Positions 22,521 through 30,210 of a DNA stretch of 38,821 nucleotides are shown piece by piece; position 1 is the first letter of the stretch, and the number at the start of each line of letters is the position of its first letter. This DNA comes from Treponema sp. (GTDB lineage Bacteria; Spirochaetota; Spirochaetia; Treponematales; Treponemataceae). Position numbers and translations under genes: made by a program. Below the pieces are notes generated by a model that was given only the letters and a program-made list of their open reading frames with translations, was not told where the DNA came from and did no database searches. The DNA is taken from NCBI GenBank assembly GCA_017963165.1, contig JAGCTZ010000192.1, forward strand, positions 1-38,821, written 5' to 3'.

Positions 22521-23837
22521 TTAATTTGCCGGAGCTACCTTCTTCATAGGTCTTACAAGGAACAGCGACAGACACATTGCAACTGCGTACAATACTGTTG
22601 TTACAATAAGAACTGTCTGGTAGCCCTGTGGGTTTGCCTTTACGCCAGAAACTTCTACAAATTCACCTACGTGGTTTACGATGTAAGAAGCCATCTGGTT
22701 ACCTGTCAATCCTGCAAAAGCCCAGGCAGAAAGTGTAATTCCGTGGATTGCAGAAATATTACCCATACCGTAGTGGTCGGAAAGAAGTGTTGGAACGTTA
22801 GAGAATCCACCACCGTAACCTGCGTTTACAATGAAAATCAAAGCAAGTACAAATACGATGAGTGCAATGTTTCCAGCACCATTTGCAATTCCCTTTGTAA
22901 AGAGGACAATCAAAGTAGAAACAATTGAAAGTGCAAAAATCATTTTGTAAACAGTGTTGCGGTCTTTCATTTTGTCAGCCCATGCAGAGAAGCCAAGACG
23001 ACCACCAGCATTGAACAAAGCAGAAATTGTAGAAATAAGACCTGCATAAGAACCAAGTCCAACACACTTAACAATCATTTTTTCCTGACTGATAATTGCA
23101 AGACCACAAGTAATATTGATATAGAACATAAGCCAGATACCAATGTAAGAAGCAATTGGTTCTGTCTTGAGTGTTGCAATAATTCCTTCTTCCTTTGATT
23201 TTTTCTGTGGTTCAACCCAACCTTCTGGTTTAGCAAGAATAAGGTGACCTATAAACATCATTACAAAGTAAACGGCTGCAAGAATATAGAACATCTTGTA
23301 AATACCAGTGTCGCCCATTTTGTCGAGCATACCCTGCATGATTGGAGAAGCAATTGCTTTTGCTGCACCAAAACCTGCTACTGCAAGACCTGTTGCAAGA
23401 CCTTTTTTATCTTTGAACCAGAGCATAAGTGTCTTTACAGGAGAAAGATAACCTGTTCCAAGACCAATACCCATTATAAAACCATAGCTGATATAAATTC
23501 CTACAAGAGCAAGTACACTTGGATGTCCTGCCTGAAGACTGCGTCCACCGTACCAGATAAAGAATCCTGTTCCAGCCATACCCAGAGCAAATGTAATAGA
23601 TGCGATTAATGATGACTTATGGATGTTTTTTTCAACAAGTCCGCCAAGGAAGGCAGCAGACATACCCAAGAAGAAAATTGCAAAGCTGAATGCCCATTCT
23701 ACAGCACCCTTTGAAAAGCCGATGTAGTTAGCAATTTCCTGACTGAAAATAGACCAGCAGTATACAGTACCGATACTGCAGTGAAGAAGAAGAGCCGGGA
23801 TAGCACCGCGAAGCCACTTATTCTGAATGTTTTTCAT
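22521..23837 (-). CDS. MFS transporter of the oxalate/formate antiporter (OFA) type
   Basis: A 438-residue inner-membrane carrier with about 12 hydrophobic helices in two six-helix halves, separated by a charged cytoplasmic loop (about 205-225, KPEGWVEPQKKSKEEG). The N-terminal GTVYCWSIFSQEI, the GLGTGYLSPVKTLMLWFKDKKGLATGLAVAGFG segment between helices 4 and 5, and the GRLGFSAWADKMKDR loop after helix 8 are typical of the OFA branch that exchanges small monocarboxylates or dicarboxylates such as oxalate, formate or lactate. No decarboxylase or CoA transferase gene is adjacent, so the substrate is open. GAAGG lies 6 nt before the ATG. It diverges from hisS. Confidence 0.85.
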   Translation of the reverse strand: MKNIQNKWLRGAIPALLLHCSIGTVYCWSIFSQEIANYIGFSKGAVEWAFSFAIFFLGMSAAFLGGLVEKNIHKSSLIASITFALGMAGTGFFIWYGGRSLQAGHPSVLALVGIYISYGFIMGIGLGTGYLSPVKTLMLWFKDKKGLATGLAVAGFGAAKAIASPIMQGMLDKMGDTGIYKMFYILAAVYFVMMFIGHLILAKPEGWVEPQKKSKEEGIIATLKTEPIASYIGIWLMFYINITCGLAIISQEKMIVKCVGLGSYAGLISTISALFNAGGRLGFSAWADKMKDRNTVYKMIFALSIVSTLIVLFTKGIANGAGNIALIVFVLALIFIVNAGYGGGFSNVPTLLSDHYGMGNISAIHGITLSAWAFAGLTGNQMASYIVNHVGEFVEVSGVKANPQGYQTVLIVTTVLYAVAMCLSLFLVRPMKKVAPAN

Positions 23838-23867
23838 TGTAAACCTTCTTTATTTTTGTTTTGTTCT

Positions 23868-23896
23868 ATTTTAGTATTATTGCGCGTTGTTTTCAA
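23868..23896 (-). promoter_or_regulatory. Sigma70-type promoter of the MFS gene
   Basis: On the minus strand: TTGAAA (23896-23891), a 17-bp spacer and TAAAAT (23873-23868), about 30 bp before the ATG. It overlaps the possible hisS promoter on the other strand. Confidence 0.68.
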
Positions 23897-23908
23897 CTAC
23901 TATAGAAT
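23880..23908 (+). promoter_or_regulatory. Possible hisS promoter
   Basis: TTGCGC (23880-23885), a 17-bp spacer and TAGAAT (23903-23908). The -35 is weak. The predicted start leaves about 50 nt of leader before the hisS ATG, which has AGAGGA as ribosome-binding site. Confidence 0.42.
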
Positions 23909-23964
23909 GCCACTAATTGTAAAAGAAGATTTTTTTCATTATTATTGCTTTAAGAGGAATCAAA

Positions 23965-25212
23965 ATGAAGATTAATGCATTAAAAGGAATGAAAGATATT
24001 TTACCAGCCGAGCAGAGACTACGTGATTATGTTCAGGGAAAGATTTTGGAAACTTATCGTGCCAGCGGCTTTGAACGCATCTCTACCCCTATGCTTGAAG
24101 ATGCAGAAAACCTTGATAAAAGTGATGGTGGAGATAACTTAAACCTCATTTTTAAAGTACTCAAACGTGGCGACAAGCTCGAATCGGCTCTGGCTGCTAC
24201 TCCTGTAGATGAAAAATCTCTTTCCGATATGGGACTCCGTTATGATCTTACACTTCCCCTTACCCGCTTTTTTGCAGCAAATCGTAATGAACTTCAGTTT
24301 CCTTTTAAAGTTATTCAGACAGACAGAGTATTCCGTGCAGAACGTCCTCAAAAAGGTCGCAGCCGTGAGTTTGTTCAATGTGATATTGATATTCTTGGTG
24401 ACCCATCTGTAAATGCCGAGGTAGAACTTATTGATGTTACTGCCCGTGCCCTTATGAACATCAACTTTACAGACTTTGCAATAAACATTAATGACCGCCG
24501 TATTTTAAGGGCAATGCTTCAGAACATGGGCTTCGCTCCAGAAACACTAGATTCTGTCTGCATTACCTTTGATAAAATGGATAAAATTGGTGCCGAAGGC
24601 GTACAGGCAGAGTTAAAAGAAAAGCAGATGCCAGCCAACGCTGTAAAAGCCCTTACCGAATTTGTTGCACAGGCTTCCGGTTCCCAGATTAGCATTGATG
24701 ATGTAGCCGCAAAATGTGCCGATCAATCAATTGCAGATGACCTTAAATACGTAATCAACACCGTAGAAAAAGTAAGTGGTGGAAAATATCAGATAAGATA
24801 TACTCCAAGCCTTGTTCGCGGACAGGGTTATTACACAGGTATTGTTTTTGAAATTGCAAGTTCTGCTTTTGGTGGTGCTGTTGGTGGTGGCGGACGCTAT
24901 GACAACCTTATAGGAAAATTTATTGGTCAGCCAGTTCCTGCTGTTGGTTTTTCAATTGGTTTTGAACGAATCTGTGCCATTCTTTTGGATCAAAACTACA
25001 AAATTCCAGGGGCAAAAGAAAAATGTGCCCTTCTTTATGATGAACAAACTAACTTCCCTGCCGTACTTGCCGCCGCAGAAAAACTCCGTACAGACTACAG
25101 CGTTTCAATTCTTCACAAAGCAAAAAAGATGGGATCAATGTTTGATATGCTTGAAAAACAAGGATATACAAAATTCGCTCAATTTAAAGATGGAGAATTA
25201 TTTGTAAAGTAA
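23965..25212 (+). CDS. hisS: Histidine--tRNA ligase
   Basis: Histidyl-tRNA synthetase charges tRNA-His. The 415-residue class II enzyme shows the N-terminal LKGMKDILPAEQRLRDYV, the RYDLTLPLTRF motif that positions ATP and histidine, motif 2 within VFRAERPQKGRSREFVQCDID, the histidine-specific loop SLVRGQGYYTGIVFE, and motif 3 VGFSIGFERI. The C-terminal anticodon-binding domain is present but short. The histidine loop has GQGYYTG where the commoner form has GLDYYTG; similar variants occur in other HisRS, so activity is expected. AGAGGA 7 nt before the ATG supports the start. A dispersed repeat and coaX follow within 42 bp. Confidence 0.96.
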   Translation: MKINALKGMKDILPAEQRLRDYVQGKILETYRASGFERISTPMLEDAENLDKSDGGDNLNLIFKVLKRGDKLESALAATPVDEKSLSDMGLRYDLTLPLTRFFAANRNELQFPFKVIQTDRVFRAERPQKGRSREFVQCDIDILGDPSVNAEVELIDVTARALMNINFTDFAININDRRILRAMLQNMGFAPETLDSVCITFDKMDKIGAEGVQAELKEKQMPANAVKALTEFVAQASGSQISIDDVAAKCADQSIADDLKYVINTVEKVSGGKYQIRYTPSLVRGQGYYTGIVFEIASSAFGGAVGGGGRYDNLIGKFIGQPVPAVGFSIGFERICAILLDQNYKIPGAKEKCALLYDEQTNFPAVLAAAEKLRTDYSVSILHKAKKMGSMFDMLEKQGYTKFAQFKDGELFVK

Positions 25213-25215
25213 AGG

Positions 25216-25238
25216 CCCCTTCGGCATGCTCAGGGACC
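25216..25238 (+). repeat. Dispersed repeat between hisS and coaX
   Basis: CCCTTCGGCATGCTCAGGGA matches the motif at 3500, 13001 and 22243 with two or three changes. It starts 4 bp after the hisS stop and ends shortly before the coaX start codon candidates at 25242 and 25254. Confidence 0.78.
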
Positions 25239-25253
25239 ACTATGGGAGTATAC

Positions 25254-26045
25254 ATGACCTTAATTTTTGATATCGGTAATACAAACATAAAAACTGCTCT
25301 TTTTGACGGCGACAAGCTTACTTACACCTGGCGCATTTCTACAGACTTAAAACGCACAGGCGATGAATATTTTTCACTGCTCCGCCCTCTTTTCCGCGAC
25401 GCACAAATTGATTTTTCAAAAATAAAAACTGTCGTTCTTAGCACAGTAGTTCCGGCACTTATCGGACCTTTTGTAATTGTAAGCCAGCATATTTCGGGCA
25501 AGAAGCCTGTAATAATCGGACCGGACATTTATTCTAAGTTTCCGCTCAAGCTGCCAGAGACTGCAGTTCATGAAATTGGAACTGATCTTTACTGCGATGC
25601 TCTTGAAGCCTGGTGCCGTTATAAATGCCCATGTATCATAGCAGATTTTGGAACAGCCCTTTCGTTTACAGCAATTGACGCAAATGCAAACATTGCAGGT
25701 GTTGCCATTGCACCAGGAATCCGCACAGCCTTTAATTCGCTTTTTGCTAACACCGCACAGATTCCAGCAATTCCTTTGGATATACCGCCAACAAGTCTTG
25801 GTAAAAATACAGTTGTAGCAGTCCAGAGTGGAATTGTACTTGGTTATAAGGGACTTGTTGAAGGCCTTATAAAGCAGATGAAAGAAGACCTTGTAAAAGA
25901 AACAGGCTGTAAACTCGAAGATATAAAGGTTATTGCGACAGGCGGTTTAAACAGTATGCTTTCGCCTATTACAGATGCATTTGATTTTGTAGACAAGGAT
26001 TTGACTCTGGCTGCAATGAAACGTATAGCAGACACTCTATTTTAA
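25254..26045 (+). CDS. coaX: Type III pantothenate kinase
   Basis: CoaX phosphorylates pantothenate in the first step of coenzyme A synthesis. This type needs a monovalent cation and resists feedback by CoA. The 263-residue protein starts with the phosphate-binding DIGNTNIKTALF (Asp6). It carries GTDLYCDALEAW (109-120) and the catalytic region ADFGTALSFTAID with Asp131, and ends with the TGGLNSMLSPI loop. The ATG at 25254 is preferred because family members begin with two or three residues before the first strand and GGGAG lies 5 nt upstream. An in-frame ATG at 25242, with AGGGA from the repeat upstream, is possible. The 3' end overlaps the converging neuB-like gene by 9 bp. Confidence 0.93.
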   Translation: MTLIFDIGNTNIKTALFDGDKLTYTWRISTDLKRTGDEYFSLLRPLFRDAQIDFSKIKTVVLSTVVPALIGPFVIVSQHISGKKPVIIGPDIYSKFPLKLPETAVHEIGTDLYCDALEAWCRYKCPCIIADFGTALSFTAIDANANIAGVAIAPGIRTAFNSLFANTAQIPAIPLDIPPTSLGKNTVVAVQSGIVLGYKGLVEGLIKQMKEDLVKETGCKLEDIKVIATGGLNSMLSPITDAFDFVDKDLTLAAMKRIADTLF

Positions 26046-27137
26046 TGCTTCCAGCAATAACCCTTCCCCTGCTTCTACATCACGGGCAAGTGTTTTACCA
26101 ATAACTTCATCTAAATATTCCGGAGAAATCCCTGGAGTAAGCACTTTTTCTGTACGCAAAACGGCAACATCTGATTCTCCAATAACATCACTCTTCTTCA
26201 TATCATGCATAAAATGAATGCTGCGGTTTGTTCTGCCATAATTTGCTTCTTCGGCTGGGGCAAGTCTCTTTATTCCGTCTCCAAGCACAGAATTAACCTT
26301 TCTTTCTCCAAACTGTTCTGCAAGCTGATTCAAAATCCTGTTATAACCGATTTCGTATCCATAATGTCGCAAAGCAGCTTCGCTTTGATGAACTGTATGA
26401 ACCATCATGGCAAACTGTTCAGGCTCAAGTGCAACAGGATCATCAAGTCCCATTGTTTCACGGCTTAGGGTGATATGCTTTTCTATTATAGTACCTCCGC
26501 AAGCCACAGATAGACAAGGAACTAAAATAGGATCAAGACTGTGGTCGCTTACACCGCATTCAATTCCAAACTGCCCCGAAAGAGTTTTTATTACTTTAAG
26601 ATTATATTCACTTTCTGGAGCCGGATAACTTGTAATACAGTGTAAAAGATACACGTTTTTTGTACCAACAATATCAATTGCCTTTTGAATATCTTCCAAC
26701 CGGCTTACACCGCTGGAAAGAATTACAGGAACGGCTTCTGCACCAACCTGTTCCCTATAACCGGCAAGCGCTTTTAGCATAGGAAAATGGTTTAATTCGG
26801 GACTTGCGATTTTTACATAATCAGGCTTAAGCTCCAGCAATTCTTTAAGACTTCGTAAACCAAACGGCGAACAACAGAATTTACAGCCTTTGGAATGAAC
26901 ATATTCTATCATCTGGCGGTAAAAATCTGGTGGACATTCAAGCTGACGGAAGCGTTCATACAACGGAATATCGCCAGTAGGAAGCTTTACCATTCCTGTT
27001 TTTGGATGAAGTATTTCATCTGCATAAACCCATTGGAACTTAATTGCATCAGCCCCGGAATCTGCAGCAGCATCAACAAGTTGAAAAGCTTTTTCTAACA
27101 AGCCTTCATGCGAAGTACCAATTTCTGCTATTATCAT
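26037..27137 (-). CDS. NeuB-type N-acetylneuraminate (nonulosonate) synthase
   Basis: The family condenses phosphoenolpyruvate with an N-acetyl hexosamine derivative to give a sialic-acid-like nonulosonic acid. The 366-residue protein has the TIM barrel with MIIAEIGTSHEG, GADAIKFQW, CSPFGLRSL, DYVKIASPELNH, LLHCITSYPAPESEYNL, GVSDHS and IIEKHIT, followed by a C-terminal SAF-like antifreeze domain (RSIHFMHDMKKSDVI through EVIGKTLARDVEAGE). The precise product (neuraminic, legionaminic or pseudaminic acid) cannot be read. No cytidylyltransferase is adjacent. Last gene of a six-gene minus-strand cluster, 2 bp after the SH3-like lipoprotein; AAGGA lies 6 nt before the ATG. Confidence 0.88.
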   Translation of the reverse strand: MIIAEIGTSHEGLLEKAFQLVDAAADSGADAIKFQWVYADEILHPKTGMVKLPTGDIPLYERFRQLECPPDFYRQMIEYVHSKGCKFCCSPFGLRSLKELLELKPDYVKIASPELNHFPMLKALAGYREQVGAEAVPVILSSGVSRLEDIQKAIDIVGTKNVYLLHCITSYPAPESEYNLKVIKTLSGQFGIECGVSDHSLDPILVPCLSVACGGTIIEKHITLSRETMGLDDPVALEPEQFAMMVHTVHQSEAALRHYGYEIGYNRILNQLAEQFGERKVNSVLGDGIKRLAPAEEANYGRTNRSIHFMHDMKKSDVIGESDVAVLRTEKVLTPGISPEYLDEVIGKTLARDVEAGEGLLLEALK

Positions 27138-27139
27138 TG

Positions 27140-27544
27140 TCAGTCCTTAAGGCTTTCTGCTGCAGTTTTTGCCTTATAACGGTTAGCGTAAATAGAAAGA
27201 CAAGACTCTGGAAGCCAGCCTTCTTCGAACTTATACCAGACAGTTTTTTCTTTATCTATTGATTTTGCCTGAACCTGTAATATTTCTCCACGTCTGCAAT
27301 GATTTACAACAGGAGAATTCCAGTCAATTTCACTACGGTAAGCAGCATACGGCGCTGTAATTAAAGCCCATTCAATATCTGGAGCAAGAGAAAGCGGTTC
27401 TTCATTATCAAATATGATTACTTCTTCCTTATTTTTCTTACAGCCTGTAAAAAGCGAACTGCAGGCTAAAAAGCAGATTAAAACAAGAAATAATGATTTT
27501 TTTAAGGTCGAAATAGTTTTTTTATTCATAATTACAGCTTTCAT
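27140..27544 (-). CDS. SH3-like lipoprotein
   Basis: A 134-residue predicted lipoprotein. The hydrophobic signal segment (about 17-33) ends in LFTGC with Cys35; an earlier FLAC (Cys28) is a second candidate. The mature part carries one compact beta-rich module (about 70-118) with the RRGEILQVQAKS and TVWYKFEEGWLPESCL strands, typical of bacterial SH3 domains that bind peptidoglycan or peptides. The ATG at 27544 overlaps the Nudix gene stop as ATGA, so the start is likely set by coupling; an in-frame ATG five codons later would give a more normal signal peptide. It probably acts at the cell wall; its link to the NeuB gene next door is unknown. Confidence 0.72.
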   Translation of the reverse strand: MKAVIMNKKTISTLKKSLFLVLICFLACSSLFTGCKKNKEEVIIFDNEEPLSLAPDIEWALITAPYAAYRSEIDWNSPVVNHCRRGEILQVQAKSIDKEKTVWYKFEEGWLPESCLSIYANRYKAKTAAESLKD

Positions 27545-27945
27545 TCTATTCCAAGAGATTTTTTTATCTGTTCAAAGAGCCCTAAATCAGAATCAACAAA
27601 ATTAAGTGTATTTATTTGAGAAGGCTCTACCCATTTTATTTCCGTATGATCTGTAAGTGTAAAAGGCTCTTTTATTCCATCCTTTTTAAGTACTACTCTG
27701 AACGCAGTAACAGAGCATTCTTTATTTTTATGAACGAAAGTCCCCTGACCAAGTTGTTCAAATACTTCTGTATCACAGCCGAATTCTTCCTGCATTTCAC
27801 GTTTTACGGCCTGGACAAAAGTTTCACCTTCTTCCAGCTTTCCTCCGGGAAATTCCCAACGACCACCCATATCGCCAGTTGGTTTTCTTTTTGCAATAAG
27901 AAGCTTTCCGTTTCTATAATCAATACAGGCAACAGAACGGCTCAT
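27541..27945 (-). CDS. Nudix hydrolase, MutT-like
   Basis: A 134-residue pyrophosphohydrolase of the MutT type, which removes oxidised nucleotides such as 8-oxo-dGTP or another nucleoside diphosphate derivative. The Nudix box is complete: Gly35, Glu41, Arg49-Glu50, Glu53-Glu54 and Gly56. The N-terminal strand ACIDYRNGKLLIAKR and the GGRWEFPGGKLEEGE approach to the box match MutT rather than ADP-sugar hydrolases. Start and stop codons overlap the neighbouring genes by 4 nt (ATGA) on both sides. The company of envelope genes leaves room for a nucleotide-sugar substrate. Confidence 0.88.
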   Translation of the reverse strand: MSRSVACIDYRNGKLLIAKRKPTGDMGGRWEFPGGKLEEGETFVQAVKREMQEEFGCDTEVFEQLGQGTFVHKNKECSVTAFRVVLKKDGIKEPFTLTDHTEIKWVEPSQINTLNFVDSDLGLFEQIKKSLGIE

Positions 27946-28316
27946 AGGAAAAGCGCTCCCGGGAAAACAAAATGAAGTATTGCAACGGAAGCACAGGCTA
28001 TTCCTACAATAAATTTATTTGCAACAAAAACCTTCTTAAACCATTCAGGAAGGTTTTCATTGTCATCCTGTATCATTAGTGTTATACCGCCTGCTATACC
28101 AGCAGCTGCCGGAATAAAATCTCCGACAATTACAGCACTTGTATGTACTACCACAAAAAGCTTTATTATACCTGTTACAGCACTTAAAACTCCAAGTACA
28201 AGGCGGAAAACTCTTTCCTTAAGCAATGGAAGTTCAATAAAATTTCTCTGATCATTTATAAGCACAAAACCAACAATAAGGTTAAAAAATACTGACAAAA
28301 AATAAAACTGAAGCAT
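27942..28316 (-). CDS. Small four-helix membrane protein
   Basis: A 124-residue hydrophobic protein that I cannot assign. Four membrane helices are visible: about 3-20, 37-57, 62-82 and 98-120. A short charged loop with QDDNENLPEWFKK lies between helices 3 and 4. A strong ribosome-binding site (GGAGG, 7 nt before the ATG) supports the start. It overlaps the Nudix gene by 4 nt and follows the next membrane protein by 18 bp, so it belongs to the same transcription unit. It has no residue pattern suggesting an enzyme. Confidence 0.72.
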   Translation of the reverse strand: MLQFYFLSVFFNLIVGFVLINDQRNFIELPLLKERVFRLVLGVLSAVTGIIKLFVVVHTSAVIVGDFIPAAAGIAGGITLMIQDDNENLPEWFKKVFVANKFIVGIACASVAILHFVFPGALFL

Positions 28317-28334
28317 ATTGTGACCTCCTGTATT

Positions 28335-28883
28335 TTATCGTTTTACGCCCACAGAAACTTCTTTTTCCTTTCCATCGGCAGAAATAATTGCATCAACCCT
28401 TATTATATCATAGTCGGTGGCTTTTGTCGCTAAAGTTTCTTCTCCATTTCTGTAGACAACCATAAGCTCCTTTTTTTCTATAACCTGATTATCATTATTT
28501 ACAAAGAAAACTTCTGTTTCAACCTTTACCGGCGGGCTTTTTTCATCTGCTTTTTTATCAAGAATCTTAAGAGTTACATATACTTCTTCCTGAAAAGCAA
28601 ATGCAGAAATATCAAAGCCCACATTATTAATTTTTGTATAACTTCTTGTATTATTAAGAGCTGTATAAACCCATACAAAGCCAACAAAAAGAATTAGTGA
28701 TAAAAGAATATAACGGTTTGTCTTATTTACCCAAAGGATTTTAAAGCCTCTTACAGGCTTCATTTTTCCATCATAATAGTCACGCACAATCTGAGGAGCA
28801 TGCTTAAGACGTTCTTCCCTGTTATAGCGGAAAACTATTTTTTCTTCACCTTCTGCATGACCTTCATCAACTTCTTCAAACAT
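28335..28883 (-). CDS. Single-pass membrane protein of unknown function
   Basis: A 182-residue protein without a recognised family. The N-terminal 50 residues are charged and cytoplasmic in character (FRYNREERLKHAPQIVRDYY). One membrane helix lies at about 58-75 (ILLSLILFVGFVWVYTAL). The remaining 105 residues form an all-beta periplasmic domain with alternating strands (VYVTLKILD, VKVETEVFFVN, KELMVVYRNG) that looks immunoglobulin-like. AGAGG lies 8 nt before the ATG. The gene is between a lipoprotein and a four-helix membrane protein in the same cluster, suggesting an envelope complex. Confidence 0.72.
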   Translation of the reverse strand: MFEEVDEGHAEGEEKIVFRYNREERLKHAPQIVRDYYDGKMKPVRGFKILWVNKTNRYILLSLILFVGFVWVYTALNNTRSYTKINNVGFDISAFAFQEEVYVTLKILDKKADEKSPPVKVETEVFFVNNDNQVIEKKELMVVYRNGEETLATKATDYDIIRVDAIISADGKEKEVSVGVKR

Positions 28884-28910
28884 CTGCGTGCCTCTTTTAT
28901 GTTCTATACG

Positions 28911-30119
28911 TCAGTTTTTAAGTATTGCATCAATAAGACTATCTGTTCTATACCAGACTGTACGAGCTTTTTCCTTATCAAGATAAAGTGCGGTGATTAT
29001 TCCATCTGCAGACAAGAACATTTCATAAGAAAGATTATCATTATGATTTACATCAAAATGCCTGTGAAGGATTTTTTGAGATTCATTTTGAATCATTTCT
29101 ACATTAAAGCCGGAATCTGTCTTGATAATAAAGAATTTCCAGCCGTTTTTTGTAACTCCAAGAAAATCATACGGAATTTTATATGTAAGCTTACTGTAAT
29201 CTACGACGATAGACTCTTCATAAGGCGGAATTGAAACTGGTTCCCCGTAAATGCCAGTTTCGCAATAAAGCGGATAAAGAAGTGTCTGCATATAATTTAT
29301 ACCAGACTGAACCTTTGAGTCGGCATCTACAAACGAAGAATAATAATCAACCTTTACATAAAGCTTATATTCTTCCAGATCAGGAATTACATTTTCAAGC
29401 GTAAGATAAACTTCTGTATCGGCACTTGAACTTTCTATTTGCGGCGTATTTTTCGTACTGATAGGAATCATATACTTTAAAAAGCCGTCTGTTCCAAACC
29501 AGTAAACAATCAAGCCGTCTGCAGAATTACTTACAACAACAAGCTCATCCTTTTCGGTAGTATAAATCTTTCGGATATATGGAAAAGGTGTTCCTCCTGG
29601 TCCCTGTTGACCAATATAATCTACGCTTGAACCGTCTCTTGTAATACGAAGAACTGCCTGACTGTAAAGGATTCCGCCTTCTCCCTGCTCCTGCCTGTTT
29701 CTTGGAATTGTACAGACTGCATAAATACATTTGTTAGAATCAAGAGCAATCTGTCCCGGGTAATCAAACGGATAAGATATTTCGCGGTGAATACTTTCCG
29801 GGGCATTAGTATTTTTCTGAATTAATATACTTGTAGTAGAATCTTCGTTATAAAAAAGCGAAAGCATGTCGCCGTATGAGTTTAATTCCATTATTTTTTT
29901 TGAATAGCCGTCTACAATATAAAAAAAGCCGTCGCGCATTGCAATTCCAAGCCTGATATTTCCAACCTGATTCAAATCGGCAACGCTTAATTGTTCTTCA
30001 AAATTACCGTAGCCAAGACTAAAAAGCTCGGTTTCACTAATTGATTGGATTGTATTGTTTCGGCTGCAGGAAAAAAAAGTCACAGCTATAACGACAAAAA
30101 ACAAAATATTTTTCTTCAT
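28911..30119 (-). CDS. Probable beta-propeller lipoprotein
   Basis: A 402-residue predicted lipoprotein with the lipobox TFFSC (Cys18). The mature protein has repeated beta-strand blocks of propeller type: FFYIVDGYSKKIMELNSYG, GQIALDSNKCIYAVC, VLRITRDGSSVDYIG, DELVVVSNSADGLIVYWFGTDGFLKYM and KNGWKFFIIKTDSG. This resembles NHL-like or related spirochaete lipoproteins; I believe such proteins are annotated in spirochaetes as LIC_12708 family, but that is from memory. First gene of the six-gene cluster. No Shine-Dalgarno is present, and a perfect TATAAT (30133-30128 on the minus strand) ends 8 nt before the ATG, implying a nearly leaderless mRNA. Confidence 0.7.
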   Translation of the reverse strand: MKKNILFFVVIAVTFFSCSRNNTIQSISETELFSLGYGNFEEQLSVADLNQVGNIRLGIAMRDGFFYIVDGYSKKIMELNSYGDMLSLFYNEDSTTSILIQKNTNAPESIHREISYPFDYPGQIALDSNKCIYAVCTIPRNRQEQGEGGILYSQAVLRITRDGSSVDYIGQQGPGGTPFPYIRKIYTTEKDELVVVSNSADGLIVYWFGTDGFLKYMIPISTKNTPQIESSSADTEVYLTLENVIPDLEEYKLYVKVDYYSSFVDADSKVQSGINYMQTLLYPLYCETGIYGEPVSIPPYEESIVVDYSKLTYKIPYDFLGVTKNGWKFFIIKTDSGFNVEMIQNESQKILHRHFDVNHNDNLSYEMFLSADGIITALYLDKEKARTVWYRTDSLIDAILKN

Positions 30120-30166
30120 ACATTGACATTATATACTTTATACTATTAAATTTAAAGAATATTCAT

Positions 30167-30172
30167 TATAAT
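30167..30172 (+). promoter_or_regulatory. Probable secA promoter (-10 box)
   Basis: TATAAT lies 38 bp before the secA ATG. A convincing -35 box is not visible. secA has AAGGA seven bases before its start, so unlike the divergent lipoprotein it is translated with a normal leader. Confidence 0.5.
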
Positions 30173-30210
30173 AGTTGGATAAATAAAAAGAATTACATAA
30201 GGATTTCAGC

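Noticed and set aside
24826..24849. GQGYYTG instead of GLDYYTG in HisRS as a loss of function
   Set aside because: Comparable variants occur in other histidyl-tRNA synthetases, and all other motifs are intact, so the enzyme is probably normal.
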